A DNA stretch of 64,000 nt from positions 42,165 to 106,164 of the forward strand of contig JAQWPD010000044.1 of the NCBI GenBank assembly GCA_029245525.1, read 5' to 3'. The notes under the pieces were generated by a model. It had not been told where the DNA came from. It saw only the letters and a program-made list of their open reading frames with translations, and did no database searches. A program made the position numbers and the translations under genes. Of the stretch, positions 28,523-37,587 are shown piece after piece; the stretch's first letter is position 1, and every line of letters starts with the position of its first letter. Source of the DNA: Gammaproteobacteria bacterium. GTDB lineage: Bacteria > Pseudomonadota > Gammaproteobacteria > Steroidobacterales > GCA-2729495.

Positions 28523-28596
28523 TCTGTCTGCACTCACGGTATTATAGCCTCGCACTTCGCCTCTGCGGAGTAGCTTCGCACAAACAAGAGATAAGA

Positions 28597-29631
28597 ATGA
28601 GCCAAAAAAAACCCGTAACCTATCGAGATGCAGGTGTTGATATCGATGCCGGTAACGAACTCATCGACCGCATCAAACCTCTGGTAAAAGCAACCCATCG
28701 TCCCGGTGTACTCGGCGGTATCGGTGGCTTTGGTGGATTGTTTGAGCTGGATACCGAGCGCTACCGCCAGCCTGTTTTGGTGGCTGGAGCCGATGGTGTT
28801 GGCACCAAGCTCCGCCTGGCCATAGATCTGGGTCTGCACGATACTGTCGGCATCGACTTAGTCGCCATGTGCGCTAATGATGTATTGGCTCAGGGTGCCG
28901 AACCTCTGTTCTTCCTCGATTACTATGGCTGCGGCAAGCTCGATAATAATGTTGCCAGCAATGTTATCGCCGGTATCGCCGAAGGGTGTAAACGCGCCGG
29001 AGCAGCACTTCTGGGTGGCGAAACAGCCGAACTGCCGGGCATGTACCCCGAGGGCGACTATGATTTGGCGGGTTTCTGTCTTGCTGTGGTCGAAAAAGCT
29101 GCCATTATCGACGGCAGCACCATCTCCGCCGGTGATTCACTCATCGGCTTAGAATCTTCGGGTCCGCATTCCAACGGCTATTCTCTGATCCGAAAAGTGC
29201 TCGACAATACCAGCATCATGCCGGACAGCCCTTGGCAAAACACAAGCATAGGCAGGCACCTTCTTGAGCCCACCCGAATTTACGTCAAGCCTGTACTAGC
29301 GCTCATTGAACAGATGCCAGTTAAAGGTATTGCTCATATTACCGGCGGTGGTCTGGCCGAGAATCTGGAGCGAATTCTGCCGGCGGATGTCGATGCCGGT
29401 GTTGATACCGCCGCATGGCAACGACCTGAAATATTCAAATGGCTGCAAAAGGAAGGCGGCATTCCCGAGACTGAGATGCAACGGACCTTCAACTGCGGTA
29501 TTGGCATGGTACTGGTAGTCGATAAAAATCAGGCTGCTGCTGCGGTCGCCCTGCTGAATGATGCCGGCGAATCGGCAAAAATTATCGGCAGTATCAGCGA
29601 TGGCAGTGGTGGGGTGCATCTGGAACCATGA
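28597..29631 (+). CDS. purM: Phosphoribosylformylglycinamidine cyclo-ligase PurM
   Basis: 344-residue enzyme of de novo purine synthesis, making AIR from FGAM with ATP. The N-terminal signature YRDAGVDIDAGN, the central GGETAELPGMYPEGDYDLAG and GPHSNGYSLIRKV all match. Size equals E. coli PurM (345). It overlaps purN by 4 bases (ATGA), so they are coupled. Confidence 0.97.
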   Translation: MSQKKPVTYRDAGVDIDAGNELIDRIKPLVKATHRPGVLGGIGGFGGLFELDTERYRQPVLVAGADGVGTKLRLAIDLGLHDTVGIDLVAMCANDVLAQGAEPLFFLDYYGCGKLDNNVASNVIAGIAEGCKRAGAALLGGETAELPGMYPEGDYDLAGFCLAVVEKAAIIDGSTISAGDSLIGLESSGPHSNGYSLIRKVLDNTSIMPDSPWQNTSIGRHLLEPTRIYVKPVLALIEQMPVKGIAHITGGGLAENLERILPADVDAGVDTAAWQRPEIFKWLQKEGGIPETEMQRTFNCGIGMVLVVDKNQAAAAVALLNDAGESAKIIGSISDGSGGVHLEP

Positions 29632-30269
29632 TGCGCTCGGTTGTCATGGTGTCAGGCAGCGGCACAAACCTGCAAGCCATTCTTGATGCACAGATTGCTG
29701 ATTTAGAAATTGTTGCCGTCGTAAGCGATAATCCCGAGGCCTATGGACTCCAGCGTGCCATTGATGCGGGTATAACGGCAATCACCGTCGACTACCAATC
29801 ATTTGCAAAGCGCAGTGATTTCGATGATGCGCTCTACGCTGCTATAGAACAGATTAAACCCGACCTGATTGTACTCGCTGGCTTTATGAGGATTCTGGCC
29901 GGAGATCTGGTCAACCGCTATGACGGTCGCATGATCAATATCCACCCCTCTTTACTGCCCGCCTACCCAGGCCTCAACACGCATCAACGAGCCATCGATG
30001 CCGGCGAACAGTGGCATGGAACCACTGTGCATTTTGTCATACCAAAACTCGATGCCGGTCCCTCTATAGTGCAATATCAAGTGGCCATTCGTCCTAGCGA
30101 CACGGCCGAGTCACTTGCCGATCGGGTACGTATTGGTGAATACCTAATCTACCCGCAAGCCATTGCAATGCTCACGAGCGGTCAACTGAAATTGGAAAAC
30201 AACGTTGTATACAACAACGGCCAAGAGCTTGCAGCGCCTGAGGTACTCCATGAGCAGGAAAACAACTAG
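29628..30269 (+). CDS. purN: Phosphoribosylglycinamide formyltransferase PurN
   Basis: 213-residue enzyme transferring formyl from 10-formyl-THF to GAR in purine synthesis. Motifs seen are SGSGTNLQAILDA at the N-terminus, LAGFMRIL, and the catalytic segment NIHPSLLPAYPGLNTHQRA with the active His and downstream Asp (HFVIPKLDAGPSIVQ). Follows purM with 4-base overlap. Confidence 0.97.
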   Translation: MMRSVVMVSGSGTNLQAILDAQIADLEIVAVVSDNPEAYGLQRAIDAGITAITVDYQSFAKRSDFDDALYAAIEQIKPDLIVLAGFMRILAGDLVNRYDGRMINIHPSLLPAYPGLNTHQRAIDAGEQWHGTTVHFVIPKLDAGPSIVQYQVAIRPSDTAESLADRVRIGEYLIYPQAIAMLTSGQLKLENNVVYNNGQELAAPEVLHEQENN

Positions 30270-31032
30270 TTTAGTCATCCGAAACATTTTGGCCGCGGCG
30301 TCACTTATGGCAATCACTGCGTCCGGCGGTGCAAATGGCGCGCCCAACCCTGTCGCAAACATCGACCCCCAGCCCGCGCTTCAAGCCACGACTTTATGTC
30401 CCTTCGAACTTCGCTATCAACTTAAGGCCTTTGGTTTGTCGGGCCAAGGTGTTATCGAACTGCAAACCACAAATACTGCCGGCCAGTATCTGCTCAGCAG
30501 TCGCACCGAGGCAACCGGACTAGCCAGTCTAATCCGACCCAACGCAGCCATTGAAAGCAGCCGGTTTACCATGGATGGAGACACAATCCGCGTTGACGAG
30601 TACAATTTTAACGCCGGCAGCGGCGACAAACTGGAAGATAGCCATGCCAGTTTCGATTGGAATGCTGGCATCGCGCACAGTAACCATCAGGAAGAACTTG
30701 CAGACGTCAGACTAATCCCAGGCATGCTCGATCGCATGAGTGCGGACCTGCAGGTGACCCTAGATTTGCAGGCCGGCAAGCAGCCAAGCACCTACACAAT
30801 GATTCACCGCAACGCCGCCAAAACCTATGAGTTTACGTATCAGGGTGAGGAAACCGTAAAAACTCCGGCCGGAACATTCAACACCATCAAGTATTTACGG
30901 CAACGCCCGGGATCGAGCCGGTCAGCCTACATCTGGTATGCGCCCGAGGTAAATTTTCAAGCAGTAAAAGTAATCCAGTTAAAAAATGGCAAAAAACGGG
31001 CGACCTTGCTGTTGTTGAGCTACCGGCTCTGA
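30250..31032 (+). CDS. DUF3108 exported protein
   Basis: 260-residue protein with a signal peptide (residues about 1-30, ending NGA) and a beta-rich DUF3108 domain (YEFTYQGEETVKTPAGTFNTIKY; YIWYAPEVNFQAVKV). Function is unknown; the family is periplasmic or outer-membrane associated. The ATG at 30250 lies 20 bases inside purN and starts the signal peptide; an earlier in-frame start at 30205 would not. The purM-purN-DUF3108 order is found in Pseudomonas. Confidence 0.85.
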   Translation: MSRKTTSLVIRNILAAASLMAITASGGANGAPNPVANIDPQPALQATTLCPFELRYQLKAFGLSGQGVIELQTTNTAGQYLLSSRTEATGLASLIRPNAAIESSRFTMDGDTIRVDEYNFNAGSGDKLEDSHASFDWNAGIAHSNHQEELADVRLIPGMLDRMSADLQVTLDLQAGKQPSTYTMIHRNAAKTYEFTYQGEETVKTPAGTFNTIKYLRQRPGSSRSAYIWYAPEVNFQAVKVIQLKNGKKRATLLLLSYRL

Positions 31033-31038
31033 AGCGAC

Positions 31039-31605
31039 TTACGCCTTAGGCAAAGTAACGCCAGTCTGACCTTGGTATTTGCCACCGCGATCAGCATAGG
31101 ACACTTCGCAGATCTCATCTGACTCAAAGAACAGCATTTGAGCGACACCCTCATTCGCATATATTTTTGCTGGCAATGTGGTGGTATTGGAAAACTCCAA
31201 AGTCACATGACCTTCCCATTCAGGCTCGAGCGGAGTGACATTAACGATAATTCCACATCGAGCATAGGTAGACTTGCCCAAGCATATTGTGAGCACGCTG
31301 CGCGGAATGCGGAAATACTCAACGGTGCGGGCAAGTGCAAATGAGTTAGGTGGTATCACACAAACATCGCTTTCCACACTCACGAAACTTTCGGAAGCAA
31401 AGTTTTTTGGATCAACCACAGCAGAATTAATATTAGTAAATACTTTAAAGTCAGCGGCACAACGAACGTCATAGCCGTAGCTTGATGTGCCATAGGAAAT
31501 AATAGGTCCGGCGTCGTTTCGACGAACCTGGGTCGGCTCAAACGGTTCTATCATGCTATGTTCTTCTGACATACGCCTGATCCAGCGATCAGCTTTAATG
31601 GACAT
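31039..31605 (-). CDS. dcd: dCTP deaminase
   Basis: 188-residue enzyme deaminating dCTP to dUTP, the main route to dTTP in gammaproteobacteria. The family motifs are [13 protein letters not shown], the catalytic region [23 protein letters not shown] and the C-terminal [13 protein letters not shown] that caps the active site. AGGAG precedes the ATG. Lies directly after apbC, an order also seen in Pseudomonas. Confidence 0.97.
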   Translation of the reverse strand: MSIKADRWIRRMSEEHSMIEPFEPTQVRRNDAGPIISYGTSSYGYDVRCAADFKVFTNINSAVVDPKNFASESFVSVESDVCVIPPNSFALARTVEYFRIPRSVLTICLGKSTYARCGIIVNVTPLEPEWEGHVTLEFSNTTTLPAKIYANEGVAQMLFFESDEICEVSYADRGGKYQGQTGVTLPKA

Positions 31606-31634
31606 GCCTGCTCCTAGTTAAATGTATGACCGCG

Positions 31635-32720
31635 CTACTCAACTACGATCTTGGGAAATGACTTTTTATAATCTTTTTTACGCAGCGACAAGCCTGCTGC
31701 CATGTTTCGCGCAATATTAGTGAACTCACAAGCGGCGGGGCCCTCCGGATCAGCCACCACACTGGGGTTACCCTCATCCGCCCGCAGCCGAATAGATGCG
31801 TTTAACGCTAACTGCCCCAGCAATGGCAAATTATATTTATCGGCCATATCGGCACCGCCCCCATCACCAAACAATGCGGTCTCTTCATTGCAATGCGGAC
31901 AGACAAATGTGCTCATATTCTCGACAACCCCGAGCACATGCACATTCACTTTTTCAAACATCTTGTAGCCCTTGAGTGCATCAAGCAGCGCAATATCCTG
32001 AGGCGTCGTCACAATAACCGCACCGGCCACCGGAATTTTCTGACTTAGGGTAAGCTGAATATCCCCGGTACCCGGAGGCATATCGACGATCAAATAGTCA
32101 AGATCCGGCCAGCGTGTTTGAAAAGTCAGCTGACTGAGCGCCTGCGTGACCATCGGCCCACGCCAAACAGCGGGCTGCTCCTCATCAAAAAGGTTGCCGG
32201 CTGAAATCATGCTGATGCCATAGCATTGCAACGGCTCAAAGCTCTTACCGTCCTTGCTCACCGGCTGCTGACCCGCAGACCCGAGCATACGCGCCTGACT
32301 GGGGCCATATATATCCGCATCCAAAATACCGACACGGGCCCCATCGGCATGCAGCGCGAGAGCCAGATTAACGGCTACCGTGGACTTGCCAACGCCGCCT
32401 TTGCCGGAAGCTACAGCAATCACGTTCTTTACGCCTTCAAGAGGCGTCAGCGTACCTTGCACTGTATGACCAACCACCTCGCTGCTAATACTGACAGTTG
32501 CCGGGTTTCCGGTTTCCGCTCGCACTGCGGCAGCCAAATCAGCCTCAATGCGTGACTGGTCTGCACCAAGATAGAACCCAAGTTTCAAGGCAATCTTAAG
32601 TCCGGTGCCATCTGCACTAGACTCATAAACAGCGCCGGCGGACAGCAGATTACGCCCGAGAAACGGCACCTCTATAGCAGACAGGGCTTTTTCTATGTAA
32701 TTATCGGATGTTGTTGGCAT
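31635..32720 (-). CDS. apbC: Iron-sulfur cluster carrier ApbC (Mrp)
   Basis: 361-residue P-loop ATPase that carries and transfers 4Fe-4S clusters. A DUF59-like N-terminal domain precedes the deviant Walker A ASGKGGVGKSTVAVNL near residue 108, Walker B VDMPPGTGDIQLTL, and the cluster-binding CPHC pair. ATG at 32720 or GTG at 32732 could be the start. In Pseudomonas apbC is followed by metG in the opposite direction; here 4.9 kb with a kinase and two pilus ATPases lies between. Confidence 0.93.
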   Translation of the reverse strand: MPTTSDNYIEKALSAIEVPFLGRNLLSAGAVYESSADGTGLKIALKLGFYLGADQSRIEADLAAAVRAETGNPATVSISSEVVGHTVQGTLTPLEGVKNVIAVASGKGGVGKSTVAVNLALALHADGARVGILDADIYGPSQARMLGSAGQQPVSKDGKSFEPLQCYGISMISAGNLFDEEQPAVWRGPMVTQALSQLTFQTRWPDLDYLIVDMPPGTGDIQLTLSQKIPVAGAVIVTTPQDIALLDALKGYKMFEKVNVHVLGVVENMSTFVCPHCNEETALFGDGGGADMADKYNLPLLGQLALNASIRLRADEGNPSVVADPEGPAACEFTNIARNMAAGLSLRKKDYKKSFPKIVVE

Positions 32721-32884
32721 AATTCGTGACACACTTAACAGAATGCATTGTGGCTAAAGCGCGACATTGTAACTCATGATGAGTCATGCTTTTCCTCTGG
32801 AATGAGTGGTGAGGCAAATCTCTGTTTTTTGCGCAGATGCGCGCTAGCTAACAAGGCCCTTAGGTCAGAATACTTTAGAGTGTA

Positions 32885-35287
32885 ATGAAGCTTTTCAGCG
32901 CATTAAAAGCCGAAAAAAACCTGTCCCGTTTACTAGAAGAACGGGATTGCCAAACGGTTGTTGCTAAAAAAGCCCTACTAGCACTCACAGGCCTTGGACA
33001 AAGTGCCGTGCCAGTCATCATCGAATCTCTGGCCAACGCTAACAAAAAACAGACCATGGCTCTAGTTAATGTGCTTGCTGACCTATTAGATGAGCGCAGC
33101 TTTCCGCTGTTTGCCGCAGGCTTGAAGCATGCTGATCGCAGTTGCGCCTCGGGGGTAGCAGCGGCAATGTCTGCCTCGCAGAACTTCAGTCCTGATCGTC
33201 TTATCGCACTAGTCGGCGAAGATGATGTGCCTATAGCACTCATGTCTGATATTTTGCGTGCGCATGTTGAACGGTTGAATATACGCGGCTTGTTAGCGCG
33301 CGCCTATCAACTCGACCGTCAGAACCAGCTTGCTGCCTTTAAGTTGATTCGTGAGTTTGTAACGCTTGACCTGCTGCCTGAGCTTATCGCTCGCATTGAT
33401 GGTGGGGATCGCCTCGTCAGAGTTGCGCTGACGGGTATTATCTCCAAATTCAAGCGCCCGGAAGTTGCCAAGGTGCTGGAGAGCCTGCTTAAGGACAACG
33501 ATCGCGATGTGCGCCAGGTAGCTGTTGAAGGCTTGTTGCAGTTTAATAAAATTCAAGATATTAAAGTTGTGTGTGCCATGCTATGCGATCCCGATTTTGG
33601 AGTACAAAGCAAAGCGGTAGAGCTTCTAGTACAACTGAAAGACCCAGGGACAATTCCGCATCTCGTGGACGCTCTAAAAGATGAGTCCGAATACACCCGG
33701 CGTTCCGCGGTCGAAGTACTCAATGAGCTCGCCGATGCTGACAGCATCAAATACCTGCTCAATGCCATTGGTGATAATGATTGGTGGGTTCGCTCCCGCG
33801 CCTGTGATGCGCTAGCGGCTATCGGCGGCCCCAAAGTCAGCAATGCAGCACTGCTTTTGATTCGAGACGAAGATGAGAATATACGACGATCCGCAATCGA
33901 AATTCTCAACCAGACACGCGATGAACGCGCAGTAGCGCATCTGATAGCAGCCACCAAAGATACAGACTGGTGGGTTCGCGAACGGGCTGCCGACGCATTG
34001 GGTGATATTGGCAGTAGCGAAGCCATGCCTGCATTGATCGAAATGATCGCCGCAGATGACAAGTCAGTCCCAGCCGCGCTTCGGGCTCTGGCAAAAGTAG
34101 GGGATGAACGCATCGTGCACAAAATTATGCCCCTCACCAAGCACGAAGAAAATGAGGTGCGTATAGAAGCTATAAAAACGTTATCGATGGTCACATCCGA
34201 ACAAACTAAAGAAGATGTGAAAACCAGAATCACCGCCTCTGCAAAGGGTCGCGACCAATCAGTCAAGCAGGCGGCTAGCGAAGCTCTGGCGCACATCGAA
34301 CATCGGATTAGCGACAGCATTATTGGCCTTAGTTCCCGCAATCACAGGCTTTTGGACACTGGACAATCTCTGTCTAACAATGACATGTCCGCGGCGACAA
34401 CATTACTGCCAATTGTCACTGCAGACAATCGCTTCAATATTGATGAACTCGAAGCCAACGACATGATAGAGGGTCGATATCGCTATATCGAAAAAGTCGG
34501 TAAGGGCGCATTCGGTACAGTGTTGCTAGTCGAAGATACCGTCGTAAACGAGCAGCTCATTCTGAAGTTCCTAAACACAGCTATCAGCACAGATGACGAA
34601 ATGATGAACCGTTTTGTCCATGAACTGAGGTTTTCCAGAAAAATTACGCATAATAATGTTATTCGTATTTATGACTTCCTGAAACTTGGCGGCAACTATG
34701 CAATATCCATGGAGTACTTCCCGTCGCATACGTTGGGCGCTGAAATCAAGAAACAAAAACCGATGCCTCTGGGAAAGGCGCTAAGCTGGGTCCAGGATAT
34801 CGCTCTGGGTATGGCCGAAGCGCATCAAGCCGGTGTGGTGCATCGCGACCTAAAACCCGCTAACCTGTTGATTAACGATGATGGGCTACTAAAGATCGTT
34901 GACTTTGGTGTCGCCGCGGCCGCAGGTCCAGATTCCAACGACGCACAGCTAACTAAAACCGGCTATGTAATAGGCTCACCCAAGTACATGGCACCTGAAC
35001 AGATTCTCGGCAAAAAAGTTGGTCATCATGCTGATATCTACAGTCTCGGCGTGGTCATGTACGAAATGCTGACCGGCAGGCCACCATACAGCGAAGGCGA
35101 CCATATGGCAGTTATGTATCAGCATGTTCAGGGTAACTGCACGCCATGCGAAGAACTGAATACGAATATTCCCGAAAGTATTGCGGCTATCGTGCGAAAA
35201 GCCATGTCGATTGAAGTCAAAGACCGCTATGATTCAATGGATGAGCTGGCGAGAGCCTTGGATGACCTAAAAAACCAATCAGGCTGA
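32885..35287 (+). CDS. HEAT-repeat protein fused to a Ser/Thr protein kinase
   Basis: 800-residue cytosolic protein. Residues about 1-470 form HEAT/PBS-lyase-type helical repeats (recurrent DxxWWVRxRAxDALxxIG units such as DNDWWVRSRACDALAAIGG). A linker follows, then a Hanks-type kinase at about 529-797: GKGAFG nucleotide loop (538-543), invariant Lys in LILKFLN near 561, HRDLKPAN near 652, DFG near 672, and a GSPKYMAPE P+1-loop-like segment. All catalytic residues are present, so it should be active. No transmembrane helix. 25 bases precede the pilT-like gene, so it likely belongs with pilus retraction. Confidence 0.9.
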   Translation: MKLFSALKAEKNLSRLLEERDCQTVVAKKALLALTGLGQSAVPVIIESLANANKKQTMALVNVLADLLDERSFPLFAAGLKHADRSCASGVAAAMSASQNFSPDRLIALVGEDDVPIALMSDILRAHVERLNIRGLLARAYQLDRQNQLAAFKLIREFVTLDLLPELIARIDGGDRLVRVALTGIISKFKRPEVAKVLESLLKDNDRDVRQVAVEGLLQFNKIQDIKVVCAMLCDPDFGVQSKAVELLVQLKDPGTIPHLVDALKDESEYTRRSAVEVLNELADADSIKYLLNAIGDNDWWVRSRACDALAAIGGPKVSNAALLLIRDEDENIRRSAIEILNQTRDERAVAHLIAATKDTDWWVRERAADALGDIGSSEAMPALIEMIAADDKSVPAALRALAKVGDERIVHKIMPLTKHEENEVRIEAIKTLSMVTSEQTKEDVKTRITASAKGRDQSVKQAASEALAHIEHRISDSIIGLSSRNHRLLDTGQSLSNNDMSAATTLLPIVTADNRFNIDELEANDMIEGRYRYIEKVGKGAFGTVLLVEDTVVNEQLILKFLNTAISTDDEMMNRFVHELRFSRKITHNNVIRIYDFLKLGGNYAISMEYFPSHTLGAEIKKQKPMPLGKALSWVQDIALGMAEAHQAGVVHRDLKPANLLINDDGLLKIVDFGVAAAAGPDSNDAQLTKTGYVIGSPKYMAPEQILGKKVGHHADIYSLGVVMYEMLTGRPPYSEGDHMAVMYQHVQGNCTPCEELNTNIPESIAAIVRKAMSIEVKDRYDSMDELARALDDLKNQSG

Positions 35288-35312
35288 ACAGAGTCTGCAC
35301 TGAGGTAAATAC

Positions 35313-36392
35313 ATGGCTCGTATTGATGCATTCTTAAAGCTTGGTCTTTCGCAAGGCTGCTCTGATGTGCACCTTGCCGTTGGTATCCCCCCCATGCTGC
35401 GCATGCACGGTGAGCTCCGACCAATCAAATTCCGCGAACTTAGTGCGCCTGAACTTGAGGGCTATATCGATGAGATTCTCTCCAAAAACCAAAAAGACGT
35501 ATTCAATAAGGGGCAGGATGTCGACTTCTCGTATGTCTCTGAAGAGAGCGGTCGGTTTCGCGTTAATCTTTACCGAAAAGCCACCGGCGTAGGGGCAACG
35601 TTCCGGTTTATCCCAACCGAAGTCCCAACGCTCAAAAAGCTCGACCTACCACCCATTATTGAAAAATTGTGCAGTTATCACCAGGGGATGGTGCTGGTAA
35701 CAGGCTCAACCGGTACCGGAAAGTCCACAACGCTTGCGGCAATGCTGCACCACATGAATCAGCATCGCAGACTCAATATCATTACGCTCGAGGACCCTAT
35801 TGAGTTCGTGCATGTGCCTGATAAAAGTCAAATTATTCAGCGCGAACTCGGTACGCATGTGACATCGTTCGCCGATGGCATTCGTTCATCATTGCGCGAA
35901 GATCCCGACGTCGTTCTGGTTGGCGAGTTGCGTGATGCCGATACCATATCGATGGCTATGACCGCGGCAGAAACCGGGCATCTGGTGCTTGGCACTCTGC
36001 ATACCATCGGAGCCGTAAAAACCCTCGATCGGATTATCGACGCACTCCCGGGCGCCCAGCGCGAACAGACAAAGAGCTTTCTGGCACAAAGTCTAAAAGC
36101 AGTACTCACACAGAATCTCATCAAAACGCCCGATGGTCGTAGCCGCACCGCTGTGATGGAGATCATGATTAACACTCGAGCGATCTCAAATCTCATTATG
36201 ACCGACCAGAGTCACCAGATACCGTCACAGCTGCAAATGGGACAAAACCAAGGTATGCAGCTAATGGATCAGGCCCTCTTAAGCGCCATTCAGGAACAGC
36301 GTGCCGACCCAGACGACGCATTTAAGTACGCGCATGATAAAGAACTGTTCGAGCGATTCGTTACCAATACCGGTGTACTGAACGCTAAGTAA
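35313..36392 (+). CDS. pilT: Type IV pilus retraction ATPase, PilT family
   Basis: 359-residue hexameric ATPase of the PilT/PilU group that powers pilin disassembly. Walker A GSTGTGKSTT near residue 131, Asp-box IITLEDPIEFVHVPD, Walker B DPDVVLVGELRD and the His-box TLHTIGAVKTLDR are present. The C-terminal tail (KYAHDKELFERFV) is closer to PilU-like forms than to classical PilT, so pilT/pilU assignment within the pair is uncertain. It follows the HEAT-kinase gene by 25 bases. Confidence 0.88.
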   Translation: MARIDAFLKLGLSQGCSDVHLAVGIPPMLRMHGELRPIKFRELSAPELEGYIDEILSKNQKDVFNKGQDVDFSYVSEESGRFRVNLYRKATGVGATFRFIPTEVPTLKKLDLPPIIEKLCSYHQGMVLVTGSTGTGKSTTLAAMLHHMNQHRRLNIITLEDPIEFVHVPDKSQIIQRELGTHVTSFADGIRSSLREDPDVVLVGELRDADTISMAMTAAETGHLVLGTLHTIGAVKTLDRIIDALPGAQREQTKSFLAQSLKAVLTQNLIKTPDGRSRTAVMEIMINTRAISNLIMTDQSHQIPSQLQMGQNQGMQLMDQALLSAIQEQRADPDDAFKYAHDKELFERFVTNTGVLNAK

Positions 36393-36423
36393 GTCGGCCG
36401 CAAAGATTCTTCAGGAAGTATTT

Positions 36424-37488
36424 ATGAGCAACCAGATTGACCAATACCTGCGACAACTCATCGCCAATGATGGCTCCGACCTGCATCTTATTGCCGGCCA
36501 GCCACCGCGCACACGGGTATATGGTGAAATCCGGCCAATTGAGAACGATATTCTCGCTCCGGATCGTGCACGCGACATGTTTCTTGAAATTATGGATGAC
36601 AAAGCGCGCCATGAATTTGACCAAAGGGATGCTGCTGACTTTGCCTACCACATTGAAGGTCTGGCGCGGTTCCGCGTGAATATCATGCGGCATTTGGGCG
36701 GAATGGGTGCGGTACTCCGGGCCATTCCGGCTAATGCCCGCTCGCTCAGTGAACTGAACATGCCCGCTGCAGTCACGCGGCTGAGTAACGAATCGCAAGG
36801 CCTCATTCTGGTCACTGGAAAAACCGGGTCCGGTAAATCCACCACTCTAGCCGCGATGATCGATGCCATTAATGACAGGATGCATGGCCATATCCTAACT
36901 ATTGAAGATCCTATTGAGTTTGTTCATGCACGAAAAAACTGCCTCGTGAGCCAGCGAGAGATTGGTCAACACACGGGCAGCTTTGGCGATGCATTGCACT
37001 CTGCTCTGCGTGAAGACCCTGACGTCATTCTAGTGGGTGAGATGCGTGACCTTGAAACCATCAGTATTGCAGTAACTGCTGCCGAGATGGGTATTCTGGT
37101 TATGGGTACACTGCATACCAACGGCGCAGCGCAAACGGTTGACCGTATCGTCAATGTGTTTCCTACGGATAAGCAATCTCACGTTCGAACTATGTTATCG
37201 ACATCGTTACGCGGTGTTATTTCGCAACAACTGGTACCACGAAAAGACGGCAAAGGCTTGGCAGCCGCGCTTGAAGTTCTGATTAATAACTCTGCAACCG
37301 CTAACCTGATTCGGCAGGGAAAACTTGACCAACTCGAGACGGCAATGCAATCTGGCCGCCGCTCTGGTATGTGCACCATGGACAGCACGCTAAAAGACCT
37401 TATGGACAAGGGCACAATCAGTGGTCAATCCGCCTATCAGTCCGCAAATGATAAATCGAAGTTTGAGCTGGTAAAGGACCAGACCTAG
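36424..37488 (+). CDS. Second PilT/PilU-family pilus ATPase
   Basis: 354-residue paralogue of the preceding ATPase. It has Walker A GKTGSGKSTT near residue 132, the PilT-like ILTIEDPIEFVHARKNCL, Walker B DPDVILVGEMRDLETI and TLHTNGAAQTVDR. The EMRDLETI segment is the form typical of classical PilT, so this may be the true PilT and the upstream gene the PilU-like one. 31 bases separate the two. No other pilus genes are in the window. Confidence 0.85.
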   Translation: MSNQIDQYLRQLIANDGSDLHLIAGQPPRTRVYGEIRPIENDILAPDRARDMFLEIMDDKARHEFDQRDAADFAYHIEGLARFRVNIMRHLGGMGAVLRAIPANARSLSELNMPAAVTRLSNESQGLILVTGKTGSGKSTTLAAMIDAINDRMHGHILTIEDPIEFVHARKNCLVSQREIGQHTGSFGDALHSALREDPDVILVGEMRDLETISIAVTAAEMGILVMGTLHTNGAAQTVDRIVNVFPTDKQSHVRTMLSTSLRGVISQQLVPRKDGKGLAAALEVLINNSATANLIRQGKLDQLETAMQSGRRSGMCTMDSTLKDLMDKGTISGQSAYQSANDKSKFELVKDQT

Positions 37489-37587
37489 GGACAACTCTGC
37501 CATCTGGGTCAGACACCCGGTTAGCCGAGCCCATTTCAGTGCGCATTGGTGGAGCAATTCTAAGCCTGCGGCGCTAGAATACGCCCC

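Noticed and set aside
33553..34341. 262-residue open frame on the minus strand
   Set aside because: It is antisense to the HEAT-repeat gene, Ser-rich and without motifs, a by-product of the repeat codons.
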